Assembly (NCBI GenBank): GCA_949987705.1
Contig: OX465281.1
Coordinates: 239,217,143-239,281,142 of the forward strand
Source of the DNA: Thereva unica
Lineage: Eukaryota; Arthropoda; Insecta; Diptera; Therevidae
Reading direction: 5' to 3'
DNA: 64,000 nt
Below are positions 44,947-57,439 of the stretch, piece by piece. Each line of letters begins with the position of its first letter. Position 1 is the stretch's first letter. The notes beneath the pieces were generated by a model. The model saw nothing but the letters and a program-made list of their open reading frames with translations. It was not told where the DNA came from and made no database searches. A program made the position numbers and the translations under genes.

Positions 44947-45902
44947 GGATGTGTAATGTTCACACTGAGTTGCTTTTGAATATTTTTCTAGTACAAAAAT
45001 AATGAAAGTTACAAGCGAAAAACCGATTTAACGCTTTAAATCAAGATGGCGCCGAAATTAAGGCGGTGAGAACTGTGCAAATTCAAAATTAAGCTTTCCT
45101 GGTGGTACCAAACAACCATGCGAAATTACAGCTTGCCCGCTTTTAATTCCCAGAAAAATTACAATTTACGTATACTAAAATTTCATTTAAGGTCGATTTG
45201 AACTATACGGAACGTCAACGTCACGTTACGGAACGGCAACGTCACGGGAAAATATTCTTCAATGAGTTTTGCACTACACGTTCACACATATAGGCAACGT
45301 CACGGACGGTCAATGTAAAGGCACATCAAAAATAGTTTCAAGCTATGTGTATTTTGACGTGGCGTGCCTTGAAGTGACTGATCTGTTCTGTTTAATGTGA
45401 ACGTAGTAACGGAAGCATTTCGAATACTTTGGTTGTCCCTTAGTTACATATTGGCTGTTTTTGACTTGTTAAGTTGATTACGGTTGCAACTTTTTATTTT
45501 GTTAATAATAGATCACTTATTGTACTTATTAGGTGTTAAAAGAACACGTACTGGTGCCATGGTGGATTTTTCCCTTACAGTTTTCGAATTTATGCATTAT
45601 ATAAGCCGACTTGTTAACCTATTAAATATCTGTTGTTTTTTCCCTCAAAAATATTTGATGACGGATGTGAATGTTTTTGGGGCTAATGGCCTAAACAATT
45701 AGATTTTTCCAAGATGGCTGGACTTCCCTGCAGGGTTTTCTTGTCGTTGTTGTTGATTCTTGTAGGTTATCCTTCCGCAGGCATCCACAATGGAGCCCGA
45801 TGCGTACCAAATTTAGGCAATGAGGAGCATGAGGATCTTGCAAATGTACTTTTAGCGATATATGTATGTATATATTCATAAGTTACTTTCCCTGTGTAAT
45901 AT
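44947..45902. other. No gene recognised; GCAACGTCACGG words
   Basis: At 45198-45330, AACGTCACG is repeated four times, two with GGCAACGTCACGG. This may be part of a short inverted-repeat element, but I could not define ends. No coding sequence supported. Confidence 0.4.
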
Positions 45903-45958
45903 AGTTTAAGCATGCCTTGTTTGGCGTAAATAAATAAATTAAATAAATTAAATAAATA
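45903..45958 (+). mobile_element. LINE 3' tail fragment
   Basis: AGTTTAAGCATGCCTTGTTT then GGCGTAAATAAATAAATTAA: the same tail as at 6541-6580 and, inverted, at 14216-14285. The LINE body upstream is not recognisable. Confidence 0.75.
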
Positions 45959-46315
45959 CACCTGCATATGGGTAAGTGGTGAACCATGGCTGCGTAAGCC
46001 TGGCCACACACCCTACGACTCCTCCCGGCAAGCTAGCATTACTGTATGGCCGGCATAACCGTCAGGGTTTGTTTTGGTTGATTAGGGAGGGGGTATTTTC
46101 TTGAATTTTTTTTATGTTTGATAGTGCTTCCCGAATCGAGTTCTTCAACTCATGGGGGGCATGAGCAAGTACAATGGCGCCCAAATTGCTACAAAATCAT
46201 ATTTGCGCCATTGTACAAACTATTGTTGTCGATATCTCAGGATTTTCTTATTTCACTTTTAGATAAAACAAAAAACCAAAATTTTCTTTTATATTTTAGG
46301 GTAAAGTACTAATCC

Positions 46316-46321
46316 TTTATT
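46316..46321 (-). other. Likely polyadenylation signal of FAR-2
   Basis: AATAAAGGATTAGTAC on the minus strand, about 330 bp after the stop, conserved with FAR-1 (9728-9733). Confidence 0.6.
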
Positions 46322-46650
46322 ATTTTCGCATTTTTACAAAATCTAGCAATAAAAATCTTAAAATTAACTAAGGTGCTGGAAAAATATCTAAGCATATATA
46401 TCTAATTACTACAAGTAATATTATAATTCTTAGTTATTTCTGTTTTAAATAAGCATAAAAAATCAAATTTTATAGTAATTAACGTCACTATACTTCTCAA
46501 TTAACAATTTGTAGAAGAAAGACAAACAAATGGCTTTTCTAAACATATTTCTTTGAGTATTGGCTACCTATTGGTTGTCTACACATATTTGAGAAGATAA
46601 GATTCGAACAAAAAACATATTTACAATTGAACCATAGTTTCCAATAAATA

Positions 46651-49600
46651 TTACAATGTACCATTTATTATCTCTTCAACAATTGCATCTGAACTATCAT
46701 CATGCGGAACATATGGATATATGAACTTACAGTAAACGAAGTAGAGAACCCAAACATTGAATAAAAATTTGATTGTTCTGTCGAGGTAGTACATCCTGAA
46801 ATTAAAATAAATATCAGTTTATTATAGATCTGCAGGTATGGTAAATAATTTGCATACAATCTCATTTGTAATTTAGCAGCTGGAAGCATTTCATCTGGAG
46901 TTTTCAATATGTATCTTCTGAAGCAAAAGAAACAACTCTCTAAATATTTCACTGGGTCCACAGCATGGGCTTCAACTATGAAAGCTTCTTTCTCACATTT
47001 GTTCAGTATCTTGCGATATGAACGTGCTTCGGCATTTTCAAATTTCCATTGATTGTTGCAGTAGTATTCCAAAACGACCATTCCTTTGCTAAGTTTGCGT
47101 TGAACACGACATAGCCTGTTTAAATAATTGTAATTAATAAAATGTGTGTAGTTTTGAAATGAGATTCTGTTCTGTACAAAAGCTATTGATTTCAAATGAT
47201 ACTTACACAGGCTCGTATCTCAAACACCATATTAATATGTCGCCCAAAATAGCTGGCAGCCACATAAAGAATATTAAACAAAATTTGTGATAGTATTTAT
47301 TTGTTGTTGTACTTCCACCCGGGTACCATGCAATACCATTCAATGGAACTCGATACTCCGCGACATATCGGCAATGCTGAATTAGTTCTCCCCATGAAAC
47401 TTTCAGGTCACTGGCGCTTGTCATATGTATGACACGTTTTGAGAAGTCTTTTGTCCTAAGTGTATTCCATGTAGCGATTAGCATTGCGTCACAAACAAAA
47501 TCCGCCGATACATAATCCCCAGAAGCCTCAATATCGCAATACATAGTTCGAAGGACACCTTTTCCTGCAGCATGCAACAGTCCTATTGGTCCGTTATAGT
47601 TATCGGTCCATCCAGGTAATGGAGACTTCCAAACTGGTATAACTATAGATGGACGATAAATGACTGCCGGTAGTTCAGAGAAACTTTGCACAACAAGATG
47701 TTCACTCATTGATTTCGTAAATGTGTAGGCATTTGGAATTTCGCCAAGTAGCCTAATAAAAATCGTTATTTAAAAAAATTATTTAGCAATATATTTAAAA
47801 CGCACTGTTTTTCAATACGCTTTATAGTAGCTTCATCAAGAATTTCACAAGCAGTTATCATCTTTTCTGGATCAGCTGGTGGATCGTATGGCTGCTCCTT
47901 TAGAAGTGGATATTGGGGATGGCAGTAAGCAGTAGATATATGAGCAAAAAGCTGTAAAAAAAACAATTATTAACAATACCAGTATTCATAAAAATAACAC
48001 TAACTTCCAATTTTTTACATTCTTTGGCCATTTGCAGCACTCGTTTTGTACCTCTTGTATTGACTAAAATTGATGTGTAAAGCTCTTCATCAAACCTGCA
48101 CATGCAATAAAGTGTGTCAATGATCACAAACTATAACATTATGTATAGCTGTTAGTTTCAATCTACCTTACAGTTGCAGCACCATGATAAAGAATGGTAA
48201 CCTCTTCAGTAATTCGTTTTTTATCCTCGGGAGATATTCCCAATTCTGGAAGCATTACATCTCCACTTATGGCTTCAATTTTTTCAAAGGCCGCTTTACC
48301 AGCTTCAGAAGATTTCAGAAGGTCGAACAGCTAAAAAATTACGAATATTAATCGAAAGTTGAATTGAAAATTTAATTTGAAAATTAACGTTTATGTTCAA
48401 TAAATTTAAAAGTAACTCTAGGAATTGGTAGTGAGAGTGGCTCGAGCTCCTCGCAACGGCCTATTCTCATACCCTTTTTTGAGCCGATGTCATTCAGTGT
48501 AAAAAGCTTTAGCAGCTTGACCTTCTTCACTCACTAGATGTATATCCGGCCCACCGATTTTTATATTCCTTTAAGACATCTATGTCGCTATGTAAATCTA
48601 TTTGGATTGGTCTTACGTAAGGAACAACAGGAAGGATACCATATTCTCTAACCCAGTGAAGGTGCTGGAGAACTTTTGCCAATCACCTAAGTGTGACATC
48701 CGTAGTGAGCCTTGGTGAGTTCGTCATTTTAGAAAGTAGAAGTTTAGGTGTTATGACAGACGAGCATTTAGGATTTGAATACCCTTGACAGACTTTTTTT
48801 TTTATGTGACACACTAGAGACTTAGGGAAGGCCCCTTTGTACGGTCGACCATGTTTTTTTTTTTTTTTGAAATGTCGAACAGCAGCTCTAGTCGGAAGAT
48901 AGAGAGAGAAGTGAAGGAAAGAACTGTCACAACCTAGCTGCGGTATTTTATTTCACCTACTCCCAACCATTTTGCGACTGACATCGGGGCATCGAGAACA
49001 ACTCGCTGGAGTGTTATGCCTCCTGAAACGAGTTGAATCTCATCAACCAACCGATGACATGCGCTTGGTGGAGCGGGGAAGAACTAGTGAAGGCTATGAC
49101 AGAAGGAATCAGGAATGCAAAGAGGGAAGAAGAAAGAAGGAAAGTTATGTAGGTGGGAAATTGGGAAAGGCTAGGACCGTGGCACCGCTGGGAATCGAAC
49201 CCGGGACCTCTGGGATAGTAGTCAGGCGCCTTACCCCTAGACTACCGAGGCCCTATACTAAGCAACCATCTGGGTATATCTGATTCCATGTTGCCGTGCG
49301 TTGCTTTTTTTGAAGGATTGAATAAAAATATGTACTTCAAAATTCTCTACATTGACTGTGGGACTGTAAGGCTGATTTGCTAACATAATCTCAATGCAAT
49401 GTAGACGACAGTCGCATCCAAATTAGGATACAATTGGCGCTGAAGGGCGCCATTTTGCAGCCGCACTCGCGAAAACAAATTTTGCATAATAATTGAAGTT
49501 AACTAAGAAAGATTTTAGATTCAGTCAGTCATATATAATTACAGGATCAAATCTTCTATTTTGAGCTTTGAAACCTCTGAAATCTTTTGAAAAGAGGTTT

Positions 49601-51939
49601 CCATGTCTTTTTTTTGGCCAGAGCCGAACACCCGAAAGTGTTCGATTGTCTCATAGTCTTGTTCGTGTTCACAGTGTTGTGAGTTATTCTCAATATGGCT
49701 GCATGATACCCACTTAGCAAGTGCCTCATAATTATCGCTACAATTCTGGCGATATCCTTTCGAGGTAACCGCAACTGATCGCACGTTCTCTGATTGCTAG
49801 ATATAATAAGGCCAAGTCTTCCTAGTTTTGACGCATGATGTGAGGCCCCCATCTGGAGTAGAGCTGCCACGGGTTCCTGGGTTGGGTAGAACACCATTAT
49901 AAAATGAGTGTAAGAAGTGACTCTTTTTTCGTTTGATCCAGTACAATGCAATATTTCAGATGAGGCGAGGTGCTATTGTAATGACAAAATTACAAACACA
50001 AGCAAATTAAAAAAAAAAAAAGAAAAGAATATAAATACCAATGAAGAGTTTTTTTTTTCAAGTTTTATTCTAATATGCATTAAACTGTCTTAAAGTAAGT
50101 AAGAAACGTATGCCTCCGGAACGTATATATTTATACATATTTTACAATCCCATCTCGCCTAATTTCAAGTTGGAAATTTTGCTTCCTCAGTAGTACATGA
50201 AGTAAGGCATGTCTCTCCAATACGTATTTACAATGTCACTATGGCTCAGCTTAAATCGGACGTTTTACTGCCCGAAACAAAACGAAGTAAGAAATGTCTC
50301 TCCACTACGTAATTTACAATTACACCTCGCCTCATTTATCACGATACACGCTTATAGCAGTAGGAAATTATTTTGCAACAGGGACATTAAAAAAATGGAG
50401 GCCTTAGTTCAATTTACCATCGTGTAAGGGACAAATTTACTGCCTCATGCAACTCCGACTCAACTTTACCCACAGACACACAGGCGAAGACGACAGTTAA
50501 GCGCCGCAGGTTGTTAATTCAAGTGTAAAACATATTCCCGGACTTATCGAAAACTTCAGATTGAATATGTTTGCAGTTGAGCTAGCAAGACGGCTGCGGC
50601 CACTGGAGAACAACACCAACCAGATAAATGATAATCAAAACCAAGGTTTCAAGCATCAATTACAAGAAATGAAAATTCCTTCTTGATCTGGCAAGATTAA
50701 CACTTTAAAATTTCTAACTAGTAATAAAGTTTTTATTATACCTTAACTTTCATTATATTATGTTCTTTTTCCAAAATTGTAAGTAGAAATAAAACTTTTA
50801 AATTCAATATCCCGAAACCAAACGTTAAATGGAAAAGGTCAAGAAGCATCTTCATTCAGAAAGGATTACTAAAGGTAGCAGCTTAATCAGAATAAGAGTT
50901 CAGATCTTCAGGTACGGACTGACGATAAATGCCACGGCCACGTGAGTGTGTGGTGATACTTGGCCTCAAGGCTAGGAACCTTCAGGTCACGGCCTGCCAT
51001 CGTCCTGTGTGTGAAAGGGTGTTGCCAAAATGGCGTGCTAGTTCATCTTAGATGGTGTCTTTCAAATTTGTAGCCATAGTTGCGTCTGCAGGATATGCTG
51101 ATAAATGCTTTTGAAGAGTGGGTGTACCAATGGATGAACCATAGAACTTGGCGAATTACGATTCGTACAAAAAATTTTTGTAATGACTTGCAGTGGTTTC
51201 AGAGGTACAAGGTTCTCTATAGCTGACTTATCTTTATGTGACTTCAAACTTGACAGCTACTGCATTTGTTGCGACTCGCCGTTCATCTAATACATTAGTA
51301 ACAAGACTTCGATTTTGTAATAGGCGTTTTACATGGCATACGTTAAATTCCATCAGGTTCGATACCTTTGGAAAAAAGGTCTCTCGGGGAAACTCAGCTG
51401 CTCTTGTTTCTTTTTAATAACATCGTTTGCATCGATCGATTCAAGTACAAAATTAATTTCTTTTTTAAATATACCGACAAAGGGAATTTTAGGTATCATT
51501 AAATTATTATTTTTCTATAAAACATCTGTTATTTTATTCCTATGTTTTTACAAGTTTAAACAGTTTTACAAGTCTTACCTCATTTTCAAGTACTTCATTA
51601 AGTCTTTCTTGCGCTGTTTTACCCTTCTTTCCCCTAACAAGCACGTACAGTTTTTTAATTCCGGGACATACTCTAATTGTAATAATTAAAAAAATAAAGA
51701 TTATTTCTCATTTAAAACTTTGTATGTGAATAATAATGATTTACATAAATCTTCACATATTCATACCTAAGTAATTTTTCTAGAAAGACTTTTCCAAGAT
51801 ATCCAGTTCCTCCTGTAACGAGAATGACTTGCCCGTTAAAAATTTTCACAACCCTATTTTCTTCTTCAGGATCGTCAATCTTTGCTGATTCTGTGCTGAT
51901 TTCGTGTTCATGTTCAACTTTAGAGAAATATTGTGGCAT
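46651..51939 (-). CDS. Fatty acyl-CoA reductase, paralogue 2 (FAR-2), 8 coding exons
   Basis: Exons (minus strand): 51939-51767, 51672-51579, 48330-48167, 48095-48005, 47951-47806, 47752-47207, 47115-46858, 46795-46651; 538 codons plus stop, no internal stop or frameshift. All introns are GT-AG. The donor after exon 5 is GTGCGT, weaker than GTATGT in FAR-1, and turns the split codon from Arg to Gln. NAD(P)H motif TGGTGYLG at 42-49, YHGAATVRFDE, LFAHISTAYC and catalytic YTFTK (Y232, K236), then LPAVIYRPSIV. A membrane segment (LIFFMWLPAILGDILIWCL) precedes the C-terminal FAR domain, and another lies in the last exon (FLFNVWVLYFVYCKF). By eye about 70 % identical to FAR-1 in the largest exon. 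Same predicted reaction: NADPH-dependent reduction of fatty acyl-CoA to alcohol at a membrane. Substrate-side residues differ most in exon 7 (for example CQRHIYADYVP versus CDIEASGDYVS), so specificity may have shifted. Confidence 0.95.
48793..49252 (-). mobile_element. tRNA-derived SINE, copy 2, in FAR-2 intron 3
   Basis: On the minus strand: GGCCTCGGTAGTCTAGGGGT (A box) and CCCGGGTTCGATTCCCAGCG (a better B box than copy 1), then the same CT-rich body and 3' region, ending CACATAAAAAAAAAA. Absent from the matching FAR-1 intron, so inserted after the duplication. Confidence 0.9.
49539..49951 (-). pseudogene. LINE C-terminal (RNase H-side) fragment in FAR-2 intron 3
   Basis: In one frame LPRKDIARIVAIIMRHLLSG then YHAAILRITHN; in another, YETIEHF and SKLKIEDLIL. 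These are the end-of-ORF motifs of Jockey/R1-type LINEs (RKD-----GLLTGH, H-C--C---ETIEHFLC, SSL--------). Frameshifted. Confidence 0.7.
49959..50336. repeat. Inverted repeat with GATGAGGCGAGGTG ends
   Basis: GATGAGGCGAGGTGCTATTG at the left is mirrored by CAATTACACCTCGCCTCATT at the right. Inside, ATGTCTCTCCAATACGTATT and ATGTCTCTCCACTACGTAAT form a direct repeat of about 85-bp period, and CATCTCGCCTAATTTCAAG is a further partial copy. Probably a MITE; target duplication not resolved. Confidence 0.6.
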
Positions 51940-52669
51940 TTTTAAAGATGTTTATCTATAATGAATAAAATATATAAAATTGTATTAAATAGATAAATAG
52001 TAAATAGCTAAAGTTAATGCTTTTTAAAATAGTGGGGTTTCTCTAATTTAAGAAACCTGTTGAAACAAAAAGATACCCTAAAAACAAATTCAACAACAAA
52101 TAGCAAAACAAACAAGGACATAAACAGATGTTTTGAAGCGCAAATAAAAAAAGTAAGCAAACAAAATAAACAAATGACCTACGATGGATAATCTGCTTAT
52201 GGTAAAGCCTTCCCACTAGTAAGGGCTCATTGCAGTACTTCTGTAAGCTTACTGGTCCTGCTGGGGTGTATGACAGCCCAATACTATTAAGCTTTCGTTT
52301 TTGTTGTTGCTTCATATTTCAAACAATTGTGAAGGGTGTCATTTAGCATACGCAATCTGCCCGTTCTAGGTCTATTACAAAGGTCAAGCAGCATTGCACG
52401 TGATTAGTACTCAGTTAGGGGACCGGATATTCCATACAAAGGTACAATTTATAACAACGCCAATTTGAGGGCGACAAATATAGCCTTTTCATGACTACAA
52501 ACTAAATAACAAGCAAGCTAACTGAAGAATTTGAGGGTCCATGAATGAATGAATGAGTTCACGTTGAACGCAATCGGAACGGAGAACAAGGCGCGAACCA
52601 CTTAGACCCGAAAACCATATACACTACATAGCGCTCATGCTTGTTCGCGTCTGTTCAAGGAGTCTGGAC

Positions 52670-52780
52670 CGTTACTTCCTCTAAATTTCTTCCATTAAAA
52701 TCATGCACAATAATCTGCTACCAATTTAGTACTTTAAAGTAGATATTGGTACTATGGGAGCCATGGGACTCATCGATGAA
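52670..52780. repeat. Dispersed repeat, copy 2 (partner 19073-19190)
   Basis: Contains ATCTGCTACCAATTTAG, AAAGTAGAT and ACTATGGGAGCC. Out of order relative to the duplicated blocks, hence interspersed. Confidence 0.7.
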
Positions 52781-53189
52781 AGAAGAAGAACGTAAATGAG
52801 TTGCAGAAATTTTTGTCCTAGGTGACTTCTCTATCATTATGTTTCGTTGTTGTGATTAGTGAATAAAATTATACATCATTAAAAAGAAAAAAGTTGCCTG
52901 AAATCGGATTAAAAATGGCACAGAATCTTTTGTTTAACACGGCGGTTTTGTGGTTTTTTGTTTTAATAAAGCCCGCATGACAAATTTGATCACATGTTTT
53001 GTGAAAGACGTAGTAGTATATGCAGATTTAAAACACACCTCATAGCTGGATTGCACAAACTCGTTCTTTGTATTTTTAATTTAATTTATTTTACTTTTAC
53101 CAAATAAATTTATTCAAAACGTCGTCGTCATATTTATTCAACACGTCGTCATATTTATTCAAATACGTCATTAGACTTAACTAATACGT

Positions 53190-53600
53190 ATTTACGAAGA
53201 CGTCAGAGACATAAACCGGTTATTGAAATAAATAATCCAGGTTAAAAATTAACACAGCTTGAACCGTTTTTTGAGTTGATTTTACGATACTATGCAGATT
53301 TAGTTGTATATGAACTTTCTTTTTGGTTTTCATAATCAGACTGGTAAGGTCAGCGATTAGTGTTTTGTTTATTTGGTTTTATAATTGAGGACTGATTCCA
53401 GTGGCATTTTCTTGTTATATTATTCTTGGATGTAGGAAAGTCTAGCTTGTGGCTTACAAAGAGTTGTTTTAAAAACTGCACAACCTATTTTCTGCTATTA
53501 ATGAGAGTGAAATTAGGGCAATGATTGATAAGAATATTATAATGGATATATTCCAAGCTGCACAAGTATATGTAGTAGATAACTTTTAGTTCTTGCGTCC
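53190..53600. repeat. Duplicated noncoding block in FAR-2 intron 1 (partner 15950-16350)
   Basis: See the copy A entry. The matching order supports a single duplication that includes intron 1. Confidence 0.7.
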
Positions 53601-54460
53601 CACTAGTTCTAACGCCCAGCAATAGACAGAGTAACATTTTACTTCAAACAAAAATCGATCGCTCACCTCTTACTTTGAAGACAATAGAAAATGTTATTAA
53701 CAAGGTGGTAAGATGCACTTATCTTTTGCGCCAACCGTTCTGATCTGTGCAAAAGAAGAATTCAAATATAGATGGACGGTTCCTACAACATATCGACTAA
53801 AGCTTAGAGACTGACTTTAACTAGTATACTAGTAAAAAATCTAAAAAAAAATTTTGGATTGACTCATAGCTCCTAAAGTTGGGAAGATAGAACTATCAAT
53901 TTTACCATCATAGATAGGTGGAGGAACTCTGCGTTCATTGGTGTCTTACTCATGGAAATAGGTTACATGCTTAAAAAAATATAGGGGGAAATGTAAAACT
54001 CTATCTATGAACAGTTTTGACCGTATTACTCAAAACGGACAAAGATTTCGAGCTAGGCCCCATAGTAGCTTATATTCACTTATACCTATCCAATGACATA
54101 TTATACATAACTATTGGAGATGGGTACCAAAATTTGCGTGTGATAGAAGAACGTCTCTGGTTTCGGTCCATATTAACTGAAACTAAATCCAAACTGACAT
54201 ATGGTTACGAAAACGGAACGCACGCAACGCAAAATTAGTCTACTGCCAACATAACTTTTTCGCATGGCCGTATTCGTTATAGCCTCAAGTACCCAAAACA
54301 CACAGAGCACACACAAAAGATATATGCACTCGTTGCTTAGATTTTTTGGTTATTTGTAAACGACTAGGCGGAGTCCAAGCACGGAGGTGAAAAAAATTCG
54401 CTGTATACCCCGCACGTGTGAGCCATCAAGAGGCGACTGATCGGTTCTAAAGCTGGTGAT

Positions 54461-54968
54461 AGAATTTCGCTCAAACGCGGTGCGGACATTGGCTTCGCGG
54501 TGTGCGCGGATTTTTCACTGACACAAAGTCGCCGTGCTGGTGTCGCGTACCGACTTTGACACAACCTAAAAATCAAAGTGACAAGTGGACGTGATACGAA
54601 ATAAATTGAAAAAGCTGTATGATTTGCGTATTAATTTTCTATCCTACAGGACTTCTATTTGTTCTAGGTATTAATTCCATCACCACAATTTCGAAATAAT
54701 TATGAAATTCAACAAATTTCTTATCCCCTTCACCAGCACACGATTCAAAACATAAACAAAATGCCCACCAACACCAAAACACGACGCAAAACACACACAC
54801 ACAAACAACTTTTTTACACTGGACCGCGCGGCAACGCGCCAGAAGTAGAAAGTAAAGCAACTTACGCGGTGTGTGCGTAGTGCTCAAGCCACATCTCGTT
54901 AGTTCGCATTGCAATACACACACTTTACTCTATCTGTCAATGTCCGCACCGCGTTTGAGCGAAATTCT
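54461..54968. repeat. Perfect 31-bp inverted repeat, 446 bp apart
   Basis: AGAATTTCGCTCAAACGCGG followed by TGCGGACATTG at 54461-54491 is exactly inverted at 54938-54968. The right arm lies within the minus-strand LINE remnant; the left arm reads the same way on the plus strand, so this may be two oppositely placed copies of one repeat. The interior is GC-richer than its surroundings. Confidence 0.8.
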
Positions 54969-55370
54969 GTCAGCGGCTTAACCCCCACTTTCGACAGCAT
55001 TCTTATAAATGCTGTACAAATAGCAGGAGCTTTATCCGCCATGCCCTCCAAGTGCATCTTGTTGTTCATCACTCCCAGGTGCTTTAACGCGAGCTGTGAG
55101 TCAATGATCTGTATCTTAATTCTTATGGATACTTGTTTGCCCAGGCTGCTGACCATCACGGTTATAGTTTTATGTTCAGCAAACGGCAGGCCATTGCTTT
55201 CAGGGCGCGTTTTAATATCTCAGTTAGGTCCGTTCGCACATAGTTCGATCTCATCGAGGCGTACATCATTACACATTGTGATCCACAGGAGAGGTCCCAG
55301 AACACCACACGCTGTTCTGTACACCATCGACCCCCGATTCACAATAATGAGACCAAACTTCTTTCCGTTT
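54899..55370 (-). pseudogene. R1-like LINE RT C-terminal fragment
   Basis: Minus strand: ACGVLGPLLW, NGLPFAEHKTITVMVSSLG, then QLALKHLGVMNNKMHLEGMA and KAPAICTAFIRMLSKVG. These correspond to GSVLGPLLWN, GLELAEHKTE-VLI and ALKYLGV-ID of R1/R1-like LINEs. The catalytic box between them is lost, and stops occur. Confidence 0.8.
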
Positions 55371-55489
55371 TAGCAAAAGTTGCTACCAAATAACAGTTTC
55401 GGAGGTGGGGATATGTTTGTCTGATGACTACCCACCCGGACCCAACACCTTTCCGGCGGCCCTGCGCACAGAGTTAAGTCGTTATCATA

Positions 55490-55913
55490 CAAGTTACACT
55501 ACTCCTTATTTTGTTTATTACCCCCATACACAAACCGGTTTTTTGGCAAGGGGTCGCAGGGAAGTATTTGTCGTGCGTCAGAATGTCCATCATTTGATAC
55601 TCACATCAAAACTGTTTATGAATGACGCGGGAATTATACTAACCATTCATTTTTCTGCCTCTTTTCGTGTAAAGACTGTGATGCTTTTGTAGCTGTACAA
55701 TAAAAGCGAATAAGAAGAGAAATTTTTCATAGTTTTCGCAAGATTTTACATTTTAGTTAGTATAATGTATAGGTGAGTCTGGCAAATCTTTGAGAAAAAG
55801 TGGGGATACATATTGCTTAATTCATATACTTCCCTGCGATCCCTTGTCTAAAAAACCGGTTTGTGTATGCGGGTAATAGACGAAATGATGGATAGTGTAA
55901 ATTGCACCTTTAA
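55490..55913. mobile_element. ~420-bp MITE with CATACACAAACCGGTTTTTT arms
   Basis: TTACACTACTCCTTATTTTG, then TTTATTACCCCCATACACAA, ACCGGTTTTTTGGCAAGGG and TCGCAGGGAAGTAT at the left are mirrored at 55815-55913 (ATACTTCCCTGCGATCCCTT, AAAAAACCGGTTTGTGTATG, CGGGTAATAGACGAAATGAT). Exact ends and target duplication not resolved. Confidence 0.8.
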
Positions 55914-57439
55914 TACCCGCATCATACAGAAACCGTTTTGATGTCAGCATGGAGTGATGAATAGTGCAATTTGAACCTATACTATTCATTAATCAGATAA
56001 TCTACAATGAAGGGATCCACTATCGCTACTGCGACATAGATGGTATGAATAAAATGAGCTCGTATGAACGAAGACGCACGTATTCGGAAAGTTTGTTGCG
56101 GTAAGATCGATTGAATGGGGAGTTACCAGTTACCGAATCCGAGAGGACAGGACCGAATCCCCGGTTGTAGAGACGTTGTTATCAAACCGTATTATTTTGT
56201 TGCAATTTTTATAACTTCGGAAAATTTTAAAATATTGTATATGTACATACTATTTATGTCACATATGGAATTTATAATTAAATCGATTGGACGAATTACA
56301 AAACAACAATAGGAAAGAATAATTTTACATTAATATTATTTAGAGAAACACCAAAAATTATTTTATTTAAATTTTATGTAACAGATTGATTTGTGCGTCT
56401 ATAAAGTTGAAATTTGCATAATTGATATGATTATATCCGAAATATTGAACTCCCAGACTGATTGTAATATGTGACAAAAAGCCTTGGACGAACTTAAAAG
56501 GTGAAAACTTTTGAAATGTTTATCACTTAAGCTTGATATAAGATACCAACTTTCATATATGCAACGTCCAAACAAACATTCTTTAGAATTATGAAACCGG
56601 CGCCTAATTTATTAACTAACAATTTATTTTGCATAATTTTTTTTTCATTCTATCGAATTTTTAGATAAATATGATTTAACGTTTACGTAATCTTATTGAC
56701 AATTCAAAACTGTGTAGATGACCACTTAATTTATGTATAAAAAAAATAAATAAAGATCCCAACAATAGTTGTTGGTAATGTACGCGACCGAATAACATTG
56801 CAAATAATGTCATCGACTTTCATTGGGAAATTTTTTTTTCGCAGGCTATTAGCATAATAAAAATATTTGGAAATTCTATTTCATGCATTAATGTTGTATT
56901 ATTTAGAATACCCTCCTAGAACTTGATTGAATCAATGTCGCAATTGAAAATGTTCATTGACTTGCCTAGTCTCTTTAATTTTTTTTGGAAGCTATTGTAG
57001 TGTTTCTAGATTCTACTAAAAAAGCCCTTGAAGATTTGTTTTATGATCTTGGCTGAAGGTGGAACGGTGAAACAAGTTTAACAAAAAAAAATTAAAATAA
57101 GTAGTTAATAAAATATTATATTGTTCAAGAATATTTCTCAATGCACAGTTTTCTATAATATTAAATGATACCAATATGTGCCCTTGAATAATATTTCAAA
57201 AATATTAAAAATGTTTTTTATTAAAATTAAATTTTTACTGACTTTTTTAGGATTCCTTTTTTTCTATTGCATTATAATACAAGAAAGCGCAATGTTTGTG
57301 AAGAACACTTTACAATAAATAGCACTTTTATGCTTATATTTTAAAACACTTGAATCGGCTATAAATAACTCAAGTAAAATATTATTTCTCTTTGCAGAAG
57401 CAGTAGAACGACATTGGGGACGGAGGCTAGACCTAGTGC

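Noticed and set aside
46668..47195. 175-codon minus-strand ORF as a separate gene
   Set aside because: It is FAR-2 coding exon 7 read through the flanking introns; the true last exon (46795-46651) is in another frame.
55405..55692. 95-codon plus-strand ORF
   Set aside because: It covers the left arm of the 55490-55913 inverted-repeat element and has no domain.
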